Assembly: GCA_938031175.1 (NCBI GenBank)
Contig: CALHGZ010000002.1
Coordinates: 265,242 to 329,241, forward strand
Direction of reading: 5' to 3'
DNA length: 64,000 nt
From: Candidatus Kapaibacterium sp.
GTDB lineage: Bacteria; Bacteroidota; Ignavibacteria; Kapaibacteriales; UBA2268
In this document: piece by piece, positions 35,824 through 45,476 of the stretch
Numbering within the stretch: position 1 is the stretch's first letter
How the letters are laid out: each line of letters begins with the position of its first letter
Made by a program: the position numbers and the translations under genes
Notes under the pieces: model-generated
What the model saw: the letters and a program-made list of their open reading frames with translations, nothing else
What the model was told of the DNA's origin: nothing
Databases searched by the model: none

Positions 35824-36141
35824 ATGAATTATCTATTAATAATAATGATTTTTATGTTAATCGCTTGCTCAAATGAGAAGCAAGAGCGAGAAAGATTTCT
35901 CAGAACCTATAAAGAAATTCTTTTAATACGGGAAACTATTAGCGATACAGTAGAGGCAAACAGAAAAGTGCTTGAAGCATTAAGCAATAATAACTATACT
36001 GAGGAACAGTTCAGAAAGAAATACTTCGAATATGCAGAAAATCCACAGGAATTCATTTTATTACTTGATTCATTAAGAGAACGTGTTAATAAGGAATTAA
36101 CAGAAATAAAGACAAAGCACGATACAATGAAAAAGGAGTGA
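35824..36141 (+). CDS. Small lipoprotein (DUF4296-like)
   Basis: 105 residues; lipobox MLIAC (Cys about 15) and then a largely helical, charged mature part. The pattern FLRTYKEILLIR..., FRKKYFEYAENPQEF and LLDSLRERV resembles the DUF4296 family of Bacteroidota lipoproteins: helix, then a YF.Y..NP.E. motif, then helix. The stop codon is inside a terminator stem. The function is unknown. Confidence 0.6.
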   Translation: MNYLLIIMIFMLIACSNEKQERERFLRTYKEILLIRETISDTVEANRKVLEALSNNNYTEEQFRKKYFEYAENPQEFILLLDSLRERVNKELTEIKTKHDTMKKE

Positions 36142-36159
36142 ATTTGTTTCACTCCTTTT
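36131..36159 (+). terminator. Intrinsic terminator overlapping a stop codon
   Basis: A perfect 12-bp stem AAAAGGAGTGAA / TTCACTCCTTTT with a 5-nt loop (36131-36142, 36148-36159). The TGA stop of the small lipoprotein lies in its 5' arm. It is followed by ATTATTTAATG. It may also serve the convergent cyclophilin gene. Confidence 0.75.
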
Positions 36160-36181
36160 ATTATTTAATGTTGGATTTTTT

Positions 36182-36817
36182 TTATTCTTTTTTTCTTATT
36201 TTCATTTCGATTTTATCAATTGGAGCACTTCCTTCTTTTGGTTGAGCAACTATTGCATCTACAACATCCATACCAGATACAACTTTTCCATATGCAGTAT
36301 AATTTCCATCTAAATGAGGAGCATCGCCAACCATTATGAAAAATTGGGAAGTTGCGCTATTTGGGTCTGGTGTACGAGCAGCAGATAAGATTCCTCTTTT
36401 GTGCTTGATATCATTAAATTCGGCGGGTATTTTTCTTTGCGAAGGATCGCCAAATCCCCAGGTATTTTTGGGTTTGTCTTTGGAATTGGGATCACCGCCT
36501 TGTATCATAAAACCATCAATGACACGATGGAACGCAGTTCCATCATAAAAACCGATGCTAACGAGACTATCGAAATTGCGAACGTGTTGGGGAGCCTTAT
36601 CCGGAAATAGTTCTACCACAATGTCGCCAAGAGTTTGTCCACGAGTAGTAACAGTGATTACGTATTTAGGATTTGTATTATTTTCTGTTTGCATAGCGAT
36701 TGTACTTTCTTTATTTAGATTGTTTTCAGCATTTTTTTGATTAGCAGAGCATCCAATTGAAAACGTTAACATAAAAAAAATAAGCAGTAATGAAGAGTTT
36801 TTTAAAATTTTAATCAT
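36182..36817 (-). CDS. Cyclophilin-type peptidyl-prolyl isomerase, lipoprotein
   Basis: Catalyses proline isomerisation, probably in the periplasm. Start chosen at 36817: an AGGAG lies 7-8 bases upstream. An ATG nine codons earlier (36844) has no such site. From there a signal peptide ends in a lipobox (SIGCSA), followed by a complete cyclophilin domain: FHRVIDGFMIQGGDP, SQFFIMVGDAPHLDGNYTAYGKVVSGMDVVDAI. About 211 residues. Confidence 0.93.
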   Translation of the reverse strand: MIKILKNSSLLLIFFMLTFSIGCSANQKNAENNLNKESTIAMQTENNTNPKYVITVTTRGQTLGDIVVELFPDKAPQHVRNFDSLVSIGFYDGTAFHRVIDGFMIQGGDPNSKDKPKNTWGFGDPSQRKIPAEFNDIKHKRGILSAARTPDPNSATSQFFIMVGDAPHLDGNYTAYGKVVSGMDVVDAIVAQPKEGSAPIDKIEMKIRKKE

Positions 36818-36856
36818 TCTACCATCTCCTGAAGTATTGAACATTAAACAAAATAC

Positions 36857-37687
36857 TCATAAATTTGTCAATATAATAACGCCAATTATAATACGATAGA
36901 TGACAAATATCATTGTTGAACGAGTCTTTAAAAATTTTAGCAAAAAAGCGATAGACCAATATCCCGAGATAGCAGAGACAATTGTAGCGACAGCAATATT
37001 TAGACTATCATCGATATTGATAAAAGCCAAACTTTGATAGAACTGCAAAACTCCGCTTGCTAATATAGCTGGCATACTAAGTAAAAATGAAAATCTTGCA
37101 GCAGTTTCTCTTTGCAAACCTAAAAATAAACCAGCTGTTATAGTGGTTCCTGACCTTGATGCACCGGGAATTAACGCGATACATTGAGCCAATCCTATAA
37201 TCAATGAATCTGTGACAGAAATTTCCTCAATGGATTTTTTAAATTTTGCCACTCTTTCAGATACTGCTAAAAGAATTGCAAATAAGATTAAACTACTTGC
37301 TATTACAATAGGTTCTTTGGTAAATTCACCTTCGATTATTTTTTTTAAAATATAACCAAAAATGACTATTGGTATAGAACCAATTATTATTAACCAGCCT
37401 AATTTAGAATTTAAACTTTGATTTTTGTAATTAATTTTTGATTTGCCGAAATTATCGTTCAAAAAAGATTTAGACATTTGAAAGACATCGTTCGAAAAAT
37501 AGATAAAAACAGCAAATAAAGTACCTAATTGAATAACAGCAATAAAAGCTGTCCATTTTTCAGGATTATCTGGATCAATTAATCCCATCAAGTGACCAGC
37601 AAGAGTTAGATGGGCTGAGCTACTTATAGGTATAAATTCTGTTAATCCTTGAATGATTCCTAATATTAGTGCTTCGATTAAAGACAT
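36857..37687 (-). CDS. uppP: Undecaprenyl-diphosphatase
   Basis: Recycles undecaprenyl pyrophosphate to the lipid carrier of cell-wall synthesis, in the inner membrane. Start at 37687 gives the canonical MSLIEALILGIIQGLTEFIP. An ATG 20 codons upstream (37747) would add an unusual extension and is less likely. Both active-site motifs are present: GLTEFIPISSSAHL and PGASRSGTTITAGLFLGL. About 276 residues with eight helices. It lies downstream of a lipoprotein gene and upstream of the cyclophilin on the same strand. Confidence 0.95.
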   Translation of the reverse strand: MSLIEALILGIIQGLTEFIPISSSAHLTLAGHLMGLIDPDNPEKWTAFIAVIQLGTLFAVFIYFSNDVFQMSKSFLNDNFGKSKINYKNQSLNSKLGWLIIIGSIPIVIFGYILKKIIEGEFTKEPIVIASSLILFAILLAVSERVAKFKKSIEEISVTDSLIIGLAQCIALIPGASRSGTTITAGLFLGLQRETAARFSFLLSMPAILASGVLQFYQSLAFINIDDSLNIAVATIVSAISGYWSIAFLLKFLKTRSTMIFVIYRIIIGVIILTNL

Positions 37688-37750
37688 AAAGTATGAATTC
37701 TCATACTGAAATAGATCAGTATGCAGCTTTTTCCAATAATTTAACAAACA

Positions 37751-38404
37751 TTACAATTCAGCAAGCTTCCCAATATCAATCTTTTTAGCCACAGATTTGA
37801 GAAAATCAGTATCTTTTTGATTTTCTGCTCTCAAAGTCAAAAGAAATCTGTAGGAAATAGCATAGATTATTTCAGCAGTACCATTAGCTTTTTCGAATTT
37901 TTCCAAAGCCCAGACATTTTCTAAACCAGGATTGAAAGTTCTTTCAAATCTATTATCGTTTTCAATTGAATAACCAGCCGCCCAGAATATCAATCCAGCG
38001 TACAATCCATAGTTTTCATTATAGTCAATCAACTCTATTGTTAAATTTGCTGTTTGTCCGTCTGGTTGTTTTTTATCGAACTCGGCAGTTGCCCTTGACA
38101 TCGAAAAACCGCCCCAGTTCATTGATTCGCCTGAAAGTTTGGCATCTCCAAATTCTGCAATATTTTTGGGCAAAAATTCCTGTAATTTTTGGTAAGGCAT
38201 TGCTAAAGTATCCCCTCTTTGACGTCGTTCTTCTTGCTTCTTTTGAGCAATATCAGCTTGTTTTTCCATTTTCTGAGTTTTTTCGGGTATATCTTTAAGT
38301 AATTCAAGTGCTTGTTTAGCCTCCTGGGCTTCTTTGCCACAGCCCACTGCAAAAATGATTGCAGTAATTAAAAGATAGTGAACAATTTTCAAGTTAACCC
38401 CCAA
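37751..38404 (-). CDS. Hypothetical lipoprotein with coiled-coil N-terminus
   Basis: 217 residues. The lipobox VGC (Cys about 22) is followed by a charged helical stretch (about 24-70, EAQEAKQALELLKDIPEKTQ..., likely coiled coil) and then a beta-rich domain with MSRATAEF, LTIELIDYNENYGLYAGL and a C-terminal helix. I do not recognise the family. It is directly upstream of uppP in the same orientation, so the two may be co-transcribed. Confidence 0.55.
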   Translation of the reverse strand: MGVNLKIVHYLLITAIIFAVGCGKEAQEAKQALELLKDIPEKTQKMEKQADIAQKKQEERRQRGDTLAMPYQKLQEFLPKNIAEFGDAKLSGESMNWGGFSMSRATAEFDKKQPDGQTANLTIELIDYNENYGLYAGLIFWAAGYSIENDNRFERTFNPGLENVWALEKFEKANGTAEIIYAISYRFLLTLRAENQKDTDFLKSVAKKIDIGKLAEL

Positions 38405-38567
38405 ATATTATTTTAAGATAATTCACAATCTATAAATTATTTTGTTAATTCCAAAATTTGAGTGAAAAAAATAAATCACTTGTTTTATATTAAAATGATT
38501 AATATTTTAGAAATAAATTATTTAAGGCATTTAATTCCAACTTTGTAAAATATATGCGGAGAGAAAT

Positions 38568-41500
38568 ATGAGAACTATAATGCTACAAAAATCAATCCTA
38601 ATCATCATTTGTATTTTTTTGAATTTAGCTGTAAATACTAACGTTTACAGCCAAGTTCAAATAGGCACTTCTACCTATAGTACTCTTAAAGCAGCTTTTG
38701 ATGCTGTTAACTCTGGCTTGCATACAGGCAATATCACAATTTTAATTACAGGTAATACAACGGAAACCCAAACAGCAGTTCTTTCAGCTGGTAATTTTAC
38801 ATCCTTAACCATCAGGCCGAGTGGTGGTTCGAGAACAATTTCAGGAAATATAGATGGCAATCTCATTGAGATTTACAAATCGAACGTTACAATTGATGGT
38901 TCATTAACACCAGGTGGCACAAGCCGAGATTTGAGCATAGCCAATGAAAATTCGCTTGTTACATATACACCAGTGTCAGTGGTATTTGCATTTGATTCAA
39001 ATTGTACAATTAAAAACACAAATATTTATAACCGCGAAACTGGCACAGGTATTAGTGTTTGGCTTTATAATGTAACAAATTTCAAATTGGAAAATTGCGC
39101 GATTTATAAATCTGATATTGGGTTAATTGCCGAAACCAACAGTAAGAATGTAACTATAACTAAGTGTACGGTTGGTTCCACAACTTCAACAAATAAAATC
39201 CGAAGTCGTGGTATACAAATTGGTCTTCCTTCTGCAACCTGGGCAATACATGTTGATGGTTTTGAAATTTCTAATTGTACAATTACTGGAATAAATAATA
39301 CTTCATCTACAGCTTCGGCAATGGGTATCGGATTATTCACAGGTGCTGTCAACGGACGTGTTACAAGAAATTTAATTTACGATATTAAATCCAGTTATTC
39401 TACAGCAAGTGCATTTGGTATGTATGTCGGTTTTAACACTAATAATACTGTATCAAATTCCGGTAATATCACAATTGACAATAACTTTATCACTGATTAT
39501 TATTCACAGGGCGGAAATTCCCTTGGAATTGTCTTTGGTTATATAGAAAATGGCTATATCTATCACAATACAATTAGTGCTTATGGTACCAGCAATACTG
39601 CTGCAACTAGCGGATGTATTTGGATTAATCCCAATGGTTCATCTATACGAATGAAGAATAATATTTTTAGAAACACACTCGGTTCAAATGGAGGTTTCTA
39701 CACAATTTGCGTTTTAGCAAATTTATATAATAATGCTTCACCTTTTACAGAACTTGACTATAATAATTACTTTATCTCGGTTGGTAATACGAGCTACATT
39801 GGAGTTTATTATCCAACTAATTGTGCAACATTAACTGATTGGAAAAATGCAACTAATGCTGAGACAAATGGAGTAAGTAGAGATGTAAATTTTGTTAGTA
39901 ATACGGATTTACATTTGAATGGTGTTTCAGTTGGCGATGCTAATATTAAATGTCCTGCCATATCTGGTTATACACTTGATATTGACAATGAATCGCGTGT
40001 AACAGGTACAGGCAATACAACCTATATGGGAGCAGATGAAGTTAAACCAACCTTAACCTTTACACAAAATATTAACCAACTACCCGGTCCAATTTGCGAA
40101 GGTTCAGGATTTACGCTTCAGGTTAATACTGCAGTTACTTATGCAGACAATGTAAATAGAAATTATACAGTTGGTTATGAATGGTATAAACTTCCATCAA
40201 CAACACCAATAGAAGGTGCTACATCAAGAACTTATACCAAAACAAACACAACAATTGCCGATGCGGGAACATATTATGCACGTGCTAAATACGCCGGAAT
40301 AAATATCAATTCAAATCAATCTACAGTAACGATCCATAAATTGGCTGAAATTACAAAACAACCTGATCAATATACTTATGTTTGTGCTGGATTGCCCTTT
40401 GATTTTCCACCTTCAGTTGAGACTCGTGGTACTGTTGTGGCTTATCAATGGCAAAAAGAAAACCCTATAACCAAACAATACGAAAATATACCTGGTCAGA
40501 ATAAGTCATATCTTGATATTCAAACTGATGATGCAACTCAATTGACAGGAAAATACCGAGTGGTAGTTACAGGAGGTGTTTGCAATACCACCCAAATAAT
40601 ATCCACACCAACCGAAATTATAGTTTCCTTACCATTAGTTTCTGTTTCCATAATGCCCGATGAAGGTATAAATCCTGAATATCTTTGTTATGGGGATGAG
40701 ATTAGATTAATTGCGGAAGGTGTTGGAACAGTTACAGGCTATCAGTGGGAGAAAATGGAAGGAGGTATGTTCATTCCAATTAGAAATAATCCTACTGCAA
40801 ATCAACGTATGTTGATAATCCCAAATTCCACTGAAGAAGCTTCAGGGCTTTACAGGTGTAGAGTTTTTGGTAGTGCTAATTGCTATACTCCTGAACTTAT
40901 TACAGAAGCTATCGATGTGAAGGTCTGGAGTAAATTTGAATTTTATCAGCATCCGGAGCATAAAATATTGTGTCGGGGAGAAAATTTTGAATTAACTGTA
41001 GTACCTGGTGGAGAAGTAATAAGATATCAGTGGCAAAAAGATGGTGAGGATATTGACCCACTTAAAAATCCAAGTGCCTTAACCCCAACGCTTCAAATTA
41101 GTAATGCTGATTTTGATATGTCCGGGGTTTATCGTTGTATGCTAACTGTTGAAGATTGTCGGGGTATTGTTCAACAGCCCTCAAACGAAGTGCTTGTGTA
41201 TGTGCTAACAGAACCAGCGGTAACTCACCAACCAAAGGATGCAATAGTTGATGTTGGCGGTACTGCAACTTTCGAAGTCAAGGCGCATGTTTATAATTTA
41301 CCTGGTACAGATATTCCTGTTGAAAAACATTTCTATGAATGGTACAAAGGCAGTTTGAATCAGCCTTTACAGGATAACGATAGAATAGCAGGTGCCAGGT
41401 CTTCAATACTTACAATTCGAAAACTAACTCCACAGGATTATCGCGATGATTATTTTGTTGTAGTTTTAGGTAAGTGTGGTGGAGTAGTATCAGAATTTGT

Positions 41501-42362
41501 GGGAATTAAGTTACCACCTGATGTTCAAATTATTTCGCATCCTCAAAGTCAATTGATATGCGAAGGACAAATTGCTGTACTTAACGTAACTGCCGTAATG
41601 GTAGGTGGTGGTACTGAACTTAAATACCAATGGTTTAAAGATGGTTATGAAATTAATGATGGTGGCAGAATAAGCGGGGCAAAAACTGAGCAATTAGTGA
41701 TTAATAATTTCCAAGCAGGGGATGTCGGAACTTATTCTGCCATGGTGAGTGTTATGCCTGGTAGTAAGTATAGATTTTCAAATGATGCTGATTTGGGCAT
41801 TAAGTTAAAACCATTCATTGTCTTGCAACCCGAACCATCTATAGAAATCGCTCAAGGGAGGGAACTTATTATATCAGTTGAAGCTGATGGTTTTCAGCCA
41901 TTGAGCTACCAGTGGTTCAAAGATGATAACGAGTTGCCCGGGGAAACCAATTCAACTTTGACTATCCCTGCTGTGACAACAGATCATGAAGGGAGTTATT
42001 ATTGCCAAATATCTAATGAGTGCGGAATTATAAACTCGAATAAATGCGTTGTAACAGTTAGTAATTCAGGGGCTACCAATGTTACTGATAATATTGATCT
42101 GAATTATCTGAGTGACTGTTTACCAAATCCCGTATCAAGTAAGACAATGATTAAATTTTCTACTTCAGAAGCAAAATTCACTAAAATCACTCTTTCAGAT
42201 ATATTTGGCAAGCATTTGTTGATTTTGTTTGAAGGGTTTAATAGTGGATTAAAGGAAATTATAATTGATACTGAAAAAATCTCGCTTCCAACCGGGATAT
42301 ACTTTTATACTATGCAAACCGACAATTTCGTTCAAACGAAGAAAATGATTTTGATTAAATAG
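38568..42362 (+). CDS. Giant secreted protein: beta-helix, Ig-like repeats, T9SS tail
   Basis: 1264 residues. The signal peptide ends at VYSQ (about 29). Residues about 35-480 look like a right-handed parallel beta-helix: repeated short strands with N/T/S turns such as NCTIKNTNIYN, FKLENCAIYKSDIG and VTITKCTVG. About six Ig-like segments follow (about 490-1170), each with a YQW(Q/F)K core and G.Y.C strand. A T9SS type A sorting domain closes the protein (LSDCLPNPVSSKTMIKF ... KKMILIK). Beta-helices often bind or cut polysaccharides, but no catalytic residues are assignable. A GGAG precedes the ATG. It ends in a shared terminator. Confidence 0.85.
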   Translation: MRTIMLQKSILIIICIFLNLAVNTNVYSQVQIGTSTYSTLKAAFDAVNSGLHTGNITILITGNTTETQTAVLSAGNFTSLTIRPSGGSRTISGNIDGNLIEIYKSNVTIDGSLTPGGTSRDLSIANENSLVTYTPVSVVFAFDSNCTIKNTNIYNRETGTGISVWLYNVTNFKLENCAIYKSDIGLIAETNSKNVTITKCTVGSTTSTNKIRSRGIQIGLPSATWAIHVDGFEISNCTITGINNTSSTASAMGIGLFTGAVNGRVTRNLIYDIKSSYSTASAFGMYVGFNTNNTVSNSGNITIDNNFITDYYSQGGNSLGIVFGYIENGYIYHNTISAYGTSNTAATSGCIWINPNGSSIRMKNNIFRNTLGSNGGFYTICVLANLYNNASPFTELDYNNYFISVGNTSYIGVYYPTNCATLTDWKNATNAETNGVSRDVNFVSNTDLHLNGVSVGDANIKCPAISGYTLDIDNESRVTGTGNTTYMGADEVKPTLTFTQNINQLPGPICEGSGFTLQVNTAVTYADNVNRNYTVGYEWYKLPSTTPIEGATSRTYTKTNTTIADAGTYYARAKYAGININSNQSTVTIHKLAEITKQPDQYTYVCAGLPFDFPPSVETRGTVVAYQWQKENPITKQYENIPGQNKSYLDIQTDDATQLTGKYRVVVTGGVCNTTQIISTPTEIIVSLPLVSVSIMPDEGINPEYLCYGDEIRLIAEGVGTVTGYQWEKMEGGMFIPIRNNPTANQRMLIIPNSTEEASGLYRCRVFGSANCYTPELITEAIDVKVWSKFEFYQHPEHKILCRGENFELTVVPGGEVIRYQWQKDGEDIDPLKNPSALTPTLQISNADFDMSGVYRCMLTVEDCRGIVQQPSNEVLVYVLTEPAVTHQPKDAIVDVGGTATFEVKAHVYNLPGTDIPVEKHFYEWYKGSLNQPLQDNDRIAGARSSILTIRKLTPQDYRDDYFVVVLGKCGGVVSEFVGIKLPPDVQIISHPQSQLICEGQIAVLNVTAVMVGGGTELKYQWFKDGYEINDGGRISGAKTEQLVINNFQAGDVGTYSAMVSVMPGSKYRFSNDADLGIKLKPFIVLQPEPSIEIAQGRELIISVEADGFQPLSYQWFKDDNELPGETNSTLTIPAVTTDHEGSYYCQISNECGIINSNKCVVTVSNSGATNVTDNIDLNYLSDCLPNPVSSKTMIKFSTSEAKFTKITLSDIFGKHLLILFEGFNSGLKEIIIDTEKISLPTGIYFYTMQTDNFVQTKKMILIK

Positions 42363-42378
42363 TACGCAATTTAAATTC

Positions 42379-42404
42379 AAGGGGGCTTTTAAGCCCCTTT
42401 TTAT
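42379..42404. terminator. Bidirectional-type terminator between convergent giants
   Basis: The GC-rich stem AAGGGGGCTT / AAGCCCCTTT (one G-T wobble) is followed by TTATTTAATT on the plus strand. It lies between the stop codons of two convergent genes and overlaps the 3' end of the minus-strand gene. Confidence 0.65.
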
Positions 42405-45268
42405 TTAATTAGTGAATATTTGAGATTTTTAACTTTTTCACCATTTCTGAATTGAATAATATATGAACCCTGGCTGAGATAAGGGAGCTCAAAAGCTCGT
42501 TTGTGGTATCCAAATCTAAAATACTGATTATCAATTAATGTTTGAATGAGTTTACCATTTAAGTCATAAATGTGTATGCTGATAGGAGAATTGTTATTTA
42601 CAGCAAATTCTATGTTTATTGCATTATTACCCGGGTTAGGATACAGATTTATTAAAGTTGTCTCATCAGGAATTGAGCGATAGGGAATTTGAAGCAGATT
42701 TTTCATTTTAGCTATATTAAGGGCTTGTTGATAATTTTTGGTCAACTCGGTTTCATTATGTCCACAAAATATAGCAAATACAACTCTTGTTGTATCACCA
42801 GCACGTAAAGTGATAGGTCCGGCACCAATTACAACAGAGACGTCGGTAATATTAGATTCGTATCTTTTCAGATTACCGGAAAGCATTCTCCATTTTTCTT
42901 TTGGAGTAAAACCATCCCAGATACCGGGATTGTTCTCATCTTGGGCATCATTATCAATAGCAAAATAGGTGAGATCAAAATTTGAGAGCATTGCCATTCC
43001 AACAAGTGGTAAAGTATCAATAATTGTATTTTTAATATATCCAAAATTTGAATCATAGTTAAAGAGCGCCTTGTTTTTTTGACCCATTGGACCGATATCC
43101 CAGTCGAAGAATAAGCCAACGAACAATGAATCCATAAATTCTTCAGAACGATTAATAACATCATAAGAAAGAATGATAAAATCACTTTCATTGTCTCCAT
43201 CAAACTGATATACTTGCTGGTCAACGGAGACAATGGCAAAAGTGCTGTCGTCATAATCAGTGAAAGAAGTATTACCTACAAGAGCGGCGGTTTTGCGGGA
43301 AGAATCGAGTTTGAATATTTTGGTTAGATAAAATGATTCATCTTGGAAGCTTTGATTTGAACCTCGTGCAACATTGGATAATCTATTATAGCCGGCACCA
43401 ATCATAAGTGAACCTTCAAAAAGTAAATTGCTACTACCTTTAAAGCTAAATCCGATACCTTCTGAATTAGAGGGATAATCATTAAATCCTATATTGCCTC
43501 TGCTATTAATAGTTGTATGTATATTATTTGCTTTCATATTTCTATAGGAGGGATTTACAACAATGTTTATAATCTCACTTGATTTAAAACCAGAAGTGTC
43601 TTTGAAATTGATAATTATATCAATTTTTTGATCTGCGGATACTCTATCTGGGATTAAAAATTCTAAAACATTATCAATTGCTAATAGTGAATTTGTTGGT
43701 AAATCACCAACCAAATAATTTGTTTTAAGGAATTTTAGTTTGAACTTTGACTCATCGTCAACGTATATTTCCAAGTTTTTGAGAGTATCCAATACGTTTT
43801 TAATTACAAGATTGATTTTGACATTTTCTCCAATATCGAACATATTGTCAAAATTTTGGTCGATCAATTCATAGCTTTTTAAAATGATTGATTTTTTGAC
43901 GTCTCCACGAAGGGCTTTCAAAGCATTTACTCTACCTTTCCCAATTTTATTGATATAAATAGGATTTTTATTATTGATATCATCAACATTGGCTTTAACA
44001 ATTTCTTTATTAACCTCAGCAGTAGGGGAATTATACATCATATTTACAAGAGCAGCGACGCCAGCGACAACAGGTGAAGACATAGATGTACCACTCATAA
44101 ATCCGAATTGTTCTGATGGCATTGTAGAGTAAATATTAACACCTGGAGCTGACACATTGATATACGGATGAAAATTTGAAAAGTAAGCTTTGTAATCATT
44201 GTTATCAACACAAGCAACGGATAGTACATCTTGGTAAGCTGCGGGATAGAATTTAGTAAACTGATTATCGTTACCAGCAGCTGCTACAATTAATGAACCT
44301 AAACTTTGAGCTGTTCTGACTATTTCGGAATTTGCTTCTGAATCTGAAGTGCTACCCCAAGAACAATTTATAACATTAGCTCCCATTAGTGCAGCATATA
44401 ATAGTCCATCATAGGCATTTTCGACTGTGCGTGCTGTTGGATTATCTTGTCCGATTTTCACAGGAAGAATTTTACTTTGAATAGCTACTCCAGCAATACC
44501 GTAATTATTATTAGTAACAGCGGCTGCTATTCCTGCGACATGAGTACCGTGAGGATTGCCGGGCATTGGATCATTATCATAACCGGATGGATCAGAAGCA
44601 CTTACGAAATCCCATCCAATCCAATCATCAATGAATCCATTGCTATCATCGTCAATACCATTAAATCGTTTATCATTACCGAATTCATCTATACCAATTT
44701 CTCCGGGATTATTATAAATATTATCTGCTAAATCGGGGTGTAGGTAATCCACTCCTGTGTCTACTATGCCTATTATGGCTGTGGAATTGCTATCGAGTAG
44801 ATCCCAAGCATCGAATGCTTGAATATTGAAAAGATGTTGCTGGAGATCAAGGGCTGAATCATTAGGGATGAAAATTATTTTGTCAATTGGAACAATATCA
44901 GTGTATTCAAATTCGCCAAAAGTCATTATCTTGTTTGCAGCAATTTGGGGATCTATATTTGAGCTATATTCTATGAGGCAGATTCTATGTAAATTTTTTA
45001 GATTATAAGATTCAGAATTAATTAATGAAGGATTATCTATTTTATTGATGTAGTTTAAAATATTTCTTGATAGATATGTTTTGCTTCTGTGTGGGCCTAA
45101 TATATTTTTTAATTCATCGAATTCGCATTGATAATTTGAACTTTTCCATTTACTCAAAAGTGCAGAATTTTCCTTGAATTTCAGGACAATTTTGTTTTTA
45201 TAATAATCTGCATTCAGTTGCACTGTCAATATCACCAAAAGAAATAATAAAGTGTTAGATAATTTCAT
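42401..45268 (-). CDS. Subtilisin-like S8 serine protease with T9SS tail
   Basis: 955 residues. A signal peptide (1-20) and propeptide lead to an S8 domain with the full triad: D170 (GIVDTGVDYLHPDL), H240 (NPHGTHVAGIAAA) and S395 (SGTSMSSPVVAGVAAL). The oxyanion Asn is N333 (AGND). A large accessory beta region follows (about 450-860). The end is a T9SS type A sorting domain (NLYPNPGNNAINIEF ... GSYIIQFRNGEKV). It is an extracellular or surface protease. Confidence 0.93.
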   Translation of the reverse strand: MKLSNTLLFLLVILTVQLNADYYKNKIVLKFKENSALLSKWKSSNYQCEFDELKNILGPHRSKTYLSRNILNYINKIDNPSLINSESYNLKNLHRICLIEYSSNIDPQIAANKIMTFGEFEYTDIVPIDKIIFIPNDSALDLQQHLFNIQAFDAWDLLDSNSTAIIGIVDTGVDYLHPDLADNIYNNPGEIGIDEFGNDKRFNGIDDDSNGFIDDWIGWDFVSASDPSGYDNDPMPGNPHGTHVAGIAAAVTNNNYGIAGVAIQSKILPVKIGQDNPTARTVENAYDGLLYAALMGANVINCSWGSTSDSEANSEIVRTAQSLGSLIVAAAGNDNQFTKFYPAAYQDVLSVACVDNNDYKAYFSNFHPYINVSAPGVNIYSTMPSEQFGFMSGTSMSSPVVAGVAALVNMMYNSPTAEVNKEIVKANVDDINNKNPIYINKIGKGRVNALKALRGDVKKSIILKSYELIDQNFDNMFDIGENVKINLVIKNVLDTLKNLEIYVDDESKFKLKFLKTNYLVGDLPTNSLLAIDNVLEFLIPDRVSADQKIDIIINFKDTSGFKSSEIINIVVNPSYRNMKANNIHTTINSRGNIGFNDYPSNSEGIGFSFKGSSNLLFEGSLMIGAGYNRLSNVARGSNQSFQDESFYLTKIFKLDSSRKTAALVGNTSFTDYDDSTFAIVSVDQQVYQFDGDNESDFIILSYDVINRSEEFMDSLFVGLFFDWDIGPMGQKNKALFNYDSNFGYIKNTIIDTLPLVGMAMLSNFDLTYFAIDNDAQDENNPGIWDGFTPKEKWRMLSGNLKRYESNITDVSVVIGAGPITLRAGDTTRVVFAIFCGHNETELTKNYQQALNIAKMKNLLQIPYRSIPDETTLINLYPNPGNNAINIEFAVNNNSPISIHIYDLNGKLIQTLIDNQYFRFGYHKRAFELPYLSQGSYIIQFRNGEKVKNLKYSLIK

Positions 45269-45476
45269 AATATTTGCCTTTATTGATTATTAATATTTGA
45301 AACTACGAAAAAAGAACCTTATCGTTTATTTCTTGACGATTTAATATAATTTAAATTCACATTGTACACAGAAAATAAATTATTGTTTGATATCAGATAA
45401 ATATGAATAATTTAACTCTCAAAAAATTTTCAATTTTTTCGATAAATTAAGATTATAAATAACAGAAGGTAAAATA

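Noticed and set aside
36555-36740. Plus-strand ORFs opposite the cyclophilin
   Set aside because: Antisense to a gene with a complete cyclophilin domain.
42868-43254. 128-codon minus-strand ORF within the S8 protease gene
   Set aside because: Same strand but shifted frame; the protease frame is intact with its triad and tail.
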